A DNA stretch of 39,686 nucleotides from contig JAJEBF010000012.1 of assembly GCA_022824025.1 (NCBI GenBank), forward strand, positions 1 to 39,686, in the 5' to 3' direction. A program made the translations under genes and the position numbers. The notes beneath the pieces are model-generated. The model ran no database searches. It worked only from the letters and a program-made list of their open reading frames with translations, and was not told the DNA's origin. This document shows, in pieces, positions 34,366 through 39,686 of the stretch. This DNA is from Caldilineaceae bacterium. GTDB lineage: Bacteria > Chloroflexota > Anaerolineae > Caldilineales > Caldilineaceae. Numbering within the stretch: the first letter of the stretch is position 1; each line of letters opens with the position of its first letter.

Positions 34366-35715
34366 TTAGAACTCCCGGTCGCCCTCCGTCCGGTCCAGAA
34401 TCTCCTGCAGCTGCGGCTCGAGATCGGCCAGGGCAGGCTCCACGTCCTTCTGCTGCAGCAGAACCGCCTGCACAGTTTCCTTGATCGCCTGGTTCAACTC
34501 GCCGTCGCCCAGCGCCTTCAGTCCGGGGTGCGGCCTGGTGATCGGGGTCGTCTCAATCGCGTATCCCTGGCTCATGGCGTCCGACCAGCCTTCGATCGGG
34601 GTCGGGTAGTCCAGCGGCGCGGGAAGCGAACCGATCGTCTCGACGATAAAGCGGGAGAATGGCATATCCGGCCCATGCATCATCCAGCGGATGAACTTGA
34701 AGGCCTCCTCCGGGTGTTCCGTGCTCCTGTCGGCCAGGATCTCCCAACCGCCCGACTGGATCGTCGGGTCAACGCCGCTGCGGCCGCGCACGTGGGTGAC
34801 GCCCAGGTCTTCGAAGATCTCCTCGGCGCCGCCGTCGCGCAGCACGATCAGCGGGTACCACGGCTCGATCTCGGTCATGAAGGCCAGGCCGTTCTGCCAA
34901 GCCTCGTTGTAGGTGACCTCGCCGATCTGCGTGGAACCGTCGTCGACCATGCCCCGCCACCAGCCGAGACCGAAGGCTGCCTCCGGCGTATTCACCGTGA
35001 CCGTGCGCGGGATATCGCCCTCAAACTCGTAGAGTTCGCCGCCGCTGCGCCAGACGATGCCGGGGAAATGGAAGTTGGGCTGATAACCGTCGTGATTGAA
35101 GGTGTAGCCGTAGAACTTGATGCCGTCTTCCTCACGCGTGAGGGCTTTGGCCAGGTCGCGCAACTCCTCCATCGTTTCGGGAATCTCGCTGATCCCCTCC
35201 TCTTCCAGGACAGAGCGCCGGTAGATCAGCGCTGCCGCCTGGTGTTCGGTCGGGTAGGCCCAGATTTTGCCCTGGAAGGTCATGCGGTCGACAGCCGCGC
35301 CGATATAGTTGTCGCTCACATAGGCCTGGTCCTCATCCGGCATCTCCAGCGCCACCTCGTTGGAGACCAGTTCCAGGATGGGGATGGCGGTGTGATAGGT
35401 GTCCGGCCCGGTGCCGGCCATGCGCGTGGCCGTCATCTTCTGGCGATATTCGCCGCCGGGTACGGTTTCGATCGTCACGTTAATGTTGTCGGCCGCGCCG
35501 CCGTCGGCGTTGTAGCTATCGATCATCTCCTGGGCTCGTTCGCCGGCCGCGCCGCCCCAGTGGAACCAGATCGTCAGCTCGGTGGCCGCCGCGCTGGGTT
35601 CCGCGGCGCCCCCGCCGTCAGCCGCAGGCGCTGCCGGGGCTGCACAGCCGACCAGGGCAAGGCCAAGGCTGCCTGCGCCCATGGTTTTCAGAAGTTGTCG
35701 TCTCGAGAGATTCAT
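34366..35715 (-). CDS. Sugar ABC solute-binding lipoprotein (set 3)
   Basis: 449 residues. Tat-type signal MNLSRRQLLKTMGAGSLGLALVGC, then an Ala/Pro-rich linker. CUT1-type mature domain, for example LTIWFHWGGAAGERAQEMIDSYN and AFKFIRWMMHGPD. AAAGGAG about ten bases before ATG 35715. It starts 62 bases after the PhyH gene, probably on the same transcript. Confidence 0.92.
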   Translation of the reverse strand: MNLSRRQLLKTMGAGSLGLALVGCAAPAAPAADGGGAAEPSAAATELTIWFHWGGAAGERAQEMIDSYNADGGAADNINVTIETVPGGEYRQKMTATRMAGTGPDTYHTAIPILELVSNEVALEMPDEDQAYVSDNYIGAAVDRMTFQGKIWAYPTEHQAAALIYRRSVLEEEGISEIPETMEELRDLAKALTREEDGIKFYGYTFNHDGYQPNFHFPGIVWRSGGELYEFEGDIPRTVTVNTPEAAFGLGWWRGMVDDGSTQIGEVTYNEAWQNGLAFMTEIEPWYPLIVLRDGGAEEIFEDLGVTHVRGRSGVDPTIQSGGWEILADRSTEHPEEAFKFIRWMMHGPDMPFSRFIVETIGSLPAPLDYPTPIEGWSDAMSQGYAIETTPITRPHPGLKALGDGELNQAIKETVQAVLLQQKDVEPALADLEPQLQEILDRTEGDREF

Positions 35716-35777
35716 CGGGAGCTGCTCCTTTGATGTAGATGGGTAAGAAGGGTGATGTGACGGTTACATTTAGTAGA

Positions 35778-36638
35778 TCAAGCCCAGGGCTCCAGCCCCA
35801 AAAGCTGTTTGCCCAGCCCGGTCAACTGGGCCGGTTGGCCGAACTTCTGCTCAAGCTGGCGCGGGTCGCCCGGAAAAGCTTTGCCGCGCGGCGGGAGCAG
35901 TTCCTGCCAGGCTCTGACGCGGTACTGTCGTTCTTCCTCGTCTCTGGGCGGGTACATGGTGATGTACTGGGCCAGCCGCGGTCGCGTGCTGTGGTTGCGG
36001 CTGTTGCCGTGGGGCAGCAGACTGTCCCAGATCAGAAAATCACCCGCCTTGCCCGGGATCGTCCTGATGTCCAGCCCTTCCGGGTCGGGCAGACGGGGGT
36101 TGCGGTCCGCGGGCTGTGTCTTGACCCAGTCATGGAACTGCCTGTGGAAGCCGGGCGCGCACTGGAAGCCGCCCTGGTCTGCGGTTGTGTCCGTCAGGTA
36201 GAGGACGCCCTGGACCATGCGCGGCAGGGGCCTCAAGGTTGTGTCGAGGTCCCAGTGGAACATGCCGTTATAGTCCCAGTCTGGCGAGCGCGCCGGCGGG
36301 TTCATGTTGGCGCGGTCGATGCTGACCCACAGCTCTTCCTGCTGCCACACATCGGCGAATGCCTGGTAGATTCTGGGGTGCTGGCGGTTGTCCCAAAGGG
36401 CCTGGTGGTGGTACATCTCCAGCATGCCGGCGCGGCTCACGGGAGCCTGGTACCAGGTTTCCGGGTCGTCGCGGTCGACCTGGAGGAACGCCCAGATCGC
36501 GTCGATCACCGCGTCCAGGTTTTCCTGCGGCACCGCGTTGGGGATGATGACATAACCGTTCTCTTCCCAGAACGTGCGCTGCGCGGGCGTGAGTAGACGG
36601 TCCTTTACCGGGTGTTCATGGCGTATGGCAACGGTCAT
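35778..36638 (-). CDS. PhyH-type Fe(II)/2-oxoglutarate dioxygenase
   Basis: 286-residue oxygenase of the phytanoyl-CoA dioxygenase family. The iron ligands are H128 and D130 (MFHWDLD) and H210 (LLPHGNSRNH); R219/R221 (TRPRLAQY) would bind 2-oxoglutarate. Members of this family hydroxylate many small molecules besides phytanoyl-CoA. Being first in the operon of transporter set 3 suggests oxidation of the imported compound or of a breakdown product. The substrate is not deducible. Confidence 0.88.
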   Translation of the reverse strand: MTVAIRHEHPVKDRLLTPAQRTFWEENGYVIIPNAVPQENLDAVIDAIWAFLQVDRDDPETWYQAPVSRAGMLEMYHHQALWDNRQHPRIYQAFADVWQQEELWVSIDRANMNPPARSPDWDYNGMFHWDLDTTLRPLPRMVQGVLYLTDTTADQGGFQCAPGFHRQFHDWVKTQPADRNPRLPDPEGLDIRTIPGKAGDFLIWDSLLPHGNSRNHSTRPRLAQYITMYPPRDEEERQYRVRAWQELLPPRGKAFPGDPRQLEQKFGQPAQLTGLGKQLLGLEPWA

Positions 36639-36692
36639 GGCGCTCTCTCGGTGACGGGATATAATGAAGTTTTATTTCGGCGGCTGCGGCGA

Positions 36693-36722
36693 ATTCTATC
36701 AGAAGTGAGCCTGACGGAGCAA
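36693..36722 (-). promoter_or_regulatory. Possible promoter of the PhyH-set 3 operon
   Basis: On the minus strand, TTGCTC (36722-36717), 18-base spacer and TAGAAT (36698-36693). The start would be near 36686, about 48 bases before ATG 36638. Confidence 0.45.
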
Positions 36723-36772
36723 GTTTGATGCTGTGCTGTTATGTGCCAGGGCCGGGACCACTGGGCGGGCTG

Positions 36773-38341
36773 TCAGGCGCCTGAAGCCGTGAGTTGATCC
36801 GCGATGCTTTTGAGACTGGCGACGACGGAGTCGAGTACCGCGTCGTAGCCTTTCTGATTCTGGTTGGACTTGGCGTAGGCTGGTGAAGTGTTCAAGGAAT
36901 CCGGCAGTTCATCACAATCCAATGTGGCTGGCAACTCAATCGGAACGCAATATTTCCCGCCGATTTTATACGTAACGGCGGATACGTCGCCCAGTTTCCG
37001 ATGATCAGGGTAGTCCAACGTAAGCCACAAGGGCGTATTGCTGTGCCGCGCCCAACCACCAAAGTGAACGCCGAACCACATCTTTACGCCGCCGATTCTG
37101 ATAAACCGCCCATACCCTGTCCTCCTCGCTTGAATGATCAATTTCAACCCATCTATGTTTGCCCATTTTGTATTGTCCTCTTTCGCTTGATTGGTCGCGC
37201 GATTAGCCGCATCGTTGACAAGCCGCCTCATCCCCAGCATTCGCTCAGCAAACTCCGGTCCCAGATTTTTCAGTCGCCAAGATCGGAGGGCGTCCGACTC
37301 AATATGATCCGGCACGGGCCCAGCGCAACCAAATGCCGTTGCGATACGCGCCAGTTCACTGACCACGGAATTTAACGCTTCGTTATAGTGGTCTGCCGAC
37401 CGCAACGGAATCGGGATGCAATATCTGTCGTCGCTTTCGAACTTTCTGGTTGCCAATCCAGCCTGCTCCAGTTGTTCTTGATAGCCTTTCCAAAATGAGA
37501 GCCACAAGGGCGTGTTGCTGTGCCGCCCCCAACCTCTAAAGTCAATGCCAAACCAAGTCACTACATCTCCAATACGAATGTACCGACCGTACCCTGTTTC
37601 CCTCGGTACAGCTTTAAATCCTTCCGTGTCTACCCAACCCATCTTTTTCGTATGGTCGGTTGCATCGTCAACAAGCTGCGCCAAATCCAGCATCTGCTGC
37701 GCGGACTCAGACACCAAATCATCGGAACCGAAAGGCAGGAACGCATCCCCGTCCATGTGGTCGGTCAGGCCGCGCAACTGTCTGATATCGGATTCGGCGT
37801 CATTGGCTATGCTAGCCATGCGCTCGAGCAGAGTTGCCCAACTGGTTAACTGCATGTGATGACTGTCGTTCTTGACTGTGGCGCTACGTACTGGCCCCGA
37901 CTTCGACTTGACGGTTAATTCGAACTTTTTCTCCGCCCGCTGGCACAGTTTAGGCCACAGCGTTTCCAGCCGTGCCCTAGGCGCGACAAACAGAAGCGCT
38001 CCAGATTTTCCATTTCTATCTTCCAGCAGTTGCTGGAGATACTGGTTCGGCTGGTTCTTGGTCAGGGGAGCCCAGAACTTCGCCTCGATCAGTACTTGCT
38101 TAACCCCGTTCCTATCAAAACAGACGAGATCCGGTATCTCCCCTTCAGCGCCGATTTCCCAGGTCTCTACTCTGTCAATGGTGCCAACTTCTATGCCTCC
38201 ATCCCTCAGAATTCCCGCCAGCGCACTCCGCGCCGTCGCTGAAGTGGAAAGGATGTACCTCAAAGCCTCAACGGCCACATCCTCGACATTGTCGGTCAAC
38301 CAAGGGGCGATGTGAGCAAAAAGGGTCGTGTCAGTAGGCAT
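36773..38341 (-). CDS. PD-(D/E)XK nuclease-like protein with duplicated C-terminal module
   Basis: 522 residues, function unknown. The start MPTDTTLF at 38341 has AAAGG nine bases ahead and matches the start of the neighbouring paralogue. Residues 1-180 look like a restriction-type nuclease fold: D71 in EIPDLVCFD, then VLIEAKFWAPLTKNQPN with E86 and K88, giving D-(x14)-ExK. Residues about 236-315 and 393-480 are two related modules sharing ETGYGRYIRIGDVVTWFGIDF / RTGYGRFIRIGGVKMWFGVHF, GW(G/A)RHSNTPLWL and YC(I/V)PI(P/E)L. They may recognise a ligand or nucleic acid. A defence role is possible but not shown. Confidence 0.65.
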   Translation of the reverse strand: MPTDTTLFAHIAPWLTDNVEDVAVEALRYILSTSATARSALAGILRDGGIEVGTIDRVETWEIGAEGEIPDLVCFDRNGVKQVLIEAKFWAPLTKNQPNQYLQQLLEDRNGKSGALLFVAPRARLETLWPKLCQRAEKKFELTVKSKSGPVRSATVKNDSHHMQLTSWATLLERMASIANDAESDIRQLRGLTDHMDGDAFLPFGSDDLVSESAQQMLDLAQLVDDATDHTKKMGWVDTEGFKAVPRETGYGRYIRIGDVVTWFGIDFRGWGRHSNTPLWLSFWKGYQEQLEQAGLATRKFESDDRYCIPIPLRSADHYNEALNSVVSELARIATAFGCAGPVPDHIESDALRSWRLKNLGPEFAERMLGMRRLVNDAANRATNQAKEDNTKWANIDGLKLIIQARRTGYGRFIRIGGVKMWFGVHFGGWARHSNTPLWLTLDYPDHRKLGDVSAVTYKIGGKYCVPIELPATLDCDELPDSLNTSPAYAKSNQNQKGYDAVLDSVVASLKSIADQLTASGA

Positions 38342-38437
38342 GGTCAATGACCTTTCGTGTGTTGCGGGCTTCTTACCCGCCGTTTCAATCTGCAACGTCG
38401 GAACGTTAGGGCCTGGAAGCGTCCCCGTCCAGCCGGT

Positions 38438-38998
38438 CTAGCACCCTGCGCAATTGCCCGATGCCAGCTTTCGCTTCCCTGTCCCCGGCACCACTGACCA
38501 CCCTCTCATAAACTCCAGCAGCGCGTCCCAACTGGTCAGCATCAGCCGCCGTTCCCCGCCGGACACCGTCGCGGCGCGCAAATCTCCCGGCGTCGTGGCT
38601 CCGATGATCGTGAACTGCTCATCCGCCCGCCGGCACAGCTCCGGCCACAGCGCGGCCAGCCGCGACGCCGGCGCAACGAACAGCAGCGCCGCCGGCCGGT
38701 CCAAAGGCAGCCGCTTGAAATACGCGTTCGGCTGGTTTGGGGTCAGGTCGGTCCAGCACATGGCTTGAATCAACACCCGCACGGCGCCGTCGTTGTCATT
38801 ACCGGCCAGGCCCGGGCGCTCTTCTTCCATGCCAATATCCAGGCTGCGCACACTGGCAAGATTGCCGACCGCCGTGCCGCCCTCCCGCAGCGTAGTCGCC
38901 AGGGCACTGCGCGCCGCCTCCGAGCGGAAGAGAATTCGCCCCAAAGCATCAACGACCGCGTCTTCAGATTGACCGGACCGAGTCGCATTAGTGGGCAC
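38438..38998 (-). pseudogene. Truncated, active-site-dead paralogue of the neighbouring nuclease-like gene
   Basis: 186 codons matching only the first 180 residues of the gene at 36773-38341 (TARSALA/AARSALA, LTxNQPNxY, ALLFVAP, LWPxLCxRA, LTSWxxLLE). Aligned catalytic positions are all changed: D71 to G63, E86 to Q78 and K88 to M80. The C-terminal modules are missing. The GTG start and the bases before it (GAAAG-TC-TT-ACC pattern) also match, so it is a tandem duplicate. It may still make a protein. Confidence 0.7.
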
Positions 38999-39164
38999 GG
39001 TGAAGGATCTTTCCTATCTCTCGTGCGTCAAGCTGTTTCGCCGGAAATGAGGATTGCAGAAACGAGCGGCAGGGCCGGCAGGCAACCGCACAGCCAACGA
39101 GGATCCTCTGGGATGCATTCTTCTTTGAACGGTTTGTGTGGGAGGAGGTTGTTGCTATGTGTGC

Positions 39165-39686
39165 TCAGGAGGACTGCCGGCGCAGACGGGCCGGCTCTGC
39201 CTTCATCTTTCGGAGCCGCTCTTCAGCTTCTCTGCGGGCTGCAGCTTCCTTTTCCGCTCGTTGTACTATCATTGCGAGCCGATGTTCTGCCGCTTGGCGC
39301 GCCGCAGTTGCAGCTTCAGCCCTTTTGACAGCGACCTGATAGCCGGGCAATACATACCCGGAATAGACATCATCCAGAGCCAGCTCTTCCAAATCCGGCT
39401 GGCGCTGCATATCCTCCAACCGAAACTGTAACCCCGGCAATACCTCCGAGCCGACGATACCCACGGCATCCGGCTGAATCTCCTCGTAGCTTCCCCCCGC
39501 GATGAGGCGGTAGAAGCGCATGTGCTCGCCGCCGGGGTCGAGAATGAAGTACTCCTTCACCCCGGCCAGCGCATAGTCCCGCCTCTTCTCTTCCGTATCC
39601 CTGAACACCTCCGCCGGCGCGGAGTCGGAGACCGACTCCACAACCATGTCGCAGACGCCTGCGAAGTGACGCCGGTCGACGCCGCC
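39165..39686 (-). CDS. Uma2-family protein, 5' end outside the window
   Basis: The frame stays open from the ATG at 39647 to the window edge, reading GGVDRRHFAGVCDMVVESVSDS, which fits the middle of a Uma2 (DUF820) restriction-fold domain. MVVESVSDSAPAE, EKRRDYALAGVKEYFILDP and FYRLIAGGSYEEI are family signatures. E/K of the fold (VxES...EKRRDY) are present. The C-terminal 50 residues form an Ala/Glu/Arg-rich coiled coil (AEAATAARQAAEHRLAMIVQ). Uma2 genes occur in many copies in Chloroflexota and cyanobacteria, and their function is poorly known. Confidence 0.8.
   Translation of the reverse strand, partial: GGVDRRHFAGVCDMVVESVSDSAPAEVFRDTEEKRRDYALAGVKEYFILDPGGEHMRFYRLIAGGSYEEIQPDAVGIVGSEVLPGLQFRLEDMQRQPDLEELALDDVYSGYVLPGYQVAVKRAEAATAARQAAEHRLAMIVQRAEKEAAARREAEERLRKMKAEPARLRRQSS

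Noticed and set aside
34264..35733. 489-codon open frame on the plus strand
   Set aside because: Antisense to solute-binding gene 3, which has a signal, a ribosome site and family motifs.

Overview
The window looks like chromosomal DNA of an uncultured, GC-rich bacterium, most likely a Chloroflexota member of the Caldilineae/Anaerolineae type. The reasons are several solute-binding proteins with a Tat twin-arginine plus lipobox start (SRRRFLQ...AAC), a lipid-anchored zinc-binding protein, ATPase-less CUT1 sugar transporters, Uma2 genes, and sulfatase/PhyH genes of the kind seen in marine or sponge-associated lineages. This assignment is inference from gene style, not from a phylogeny.

Layout. 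(1) 1-9.6 kb, plus strand, is mostly housekeeping: tRNA-Val(GAC), a lipoprotein with four tandem Cache-like domains, an M20 peptidase, thrS without the TGS domain, then infC-rpmI-rplT, a SpoU/TrmH RNA methyltransferase and a membrane-anchored HhH protein. infC appears to start at an ATT codon behind a perfect Shine-Dalgarno sequence, with a clear sigma70 promoter and a 170-nt leader. (2) 9.6-18.9 kb, plus strand, is a zinc-handling island. It is bordered on the left by a decayed IS5-type element and on the right by an end fragment of the same element next to tRNA-Lys(TTT). Its order is zur, a zinc-binding protein with an AztD-type beta-propeller chaperone inserted into its His-rich loop, the ATPase (aztA), the permease (aztB), a DegT-fold protein that has lost its catalytic lysine, a 33-codon small ORF, a COG0523 GTPase with an extra inserted domain, and a WD40 protein. 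The last 195 bp of aztB are repeated in direct orientation after the WD40 gene, so the second half of the island sits between 4.1-kb-spaced direct repeats. (3) 19-36.6 kb, minus strand, is a carbohydrate-use region: PhyH oxygenase, three sets of solute-binding protein plus two CUT1 permeases (no ATPase in any), a formylglycine sulfatase, a GH2 glycosidase and a GH43-like five-bladed propeller enzyme. Each solute-binding gene is followed by a strong hairpin before its permease pair. (4) 36.7-39.7 kb, minus strand, holds a PD-(D/E)XK nuclease-like gene with a duplicated C-terminal module, a truncated paralogue lacking all three catalytic residues, and the 3' part of a Uma2-family gene running off the window.

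How the parts may work together. The best candidate for an undescribed system is the zinc island. Zur would sense zinc and control its own operon through a TTGCAA-ATTA-TTGCAA operator at the transcription start. The fused AztC-AztD lipoprotein would capture zinc outside the cell, with donor chaperone and acceptor in one chain, and pass it to AztA/AztB. In the cytoplasm the COG0523 GTPase, with the WD40 and DegT-like proteins as possible partners, would allocate the metal. The carbohydrate region fits import and breakdown of a sulfated glycan, with an unlinked shared MsmK/UgpC-type ATPase powering the transporters.
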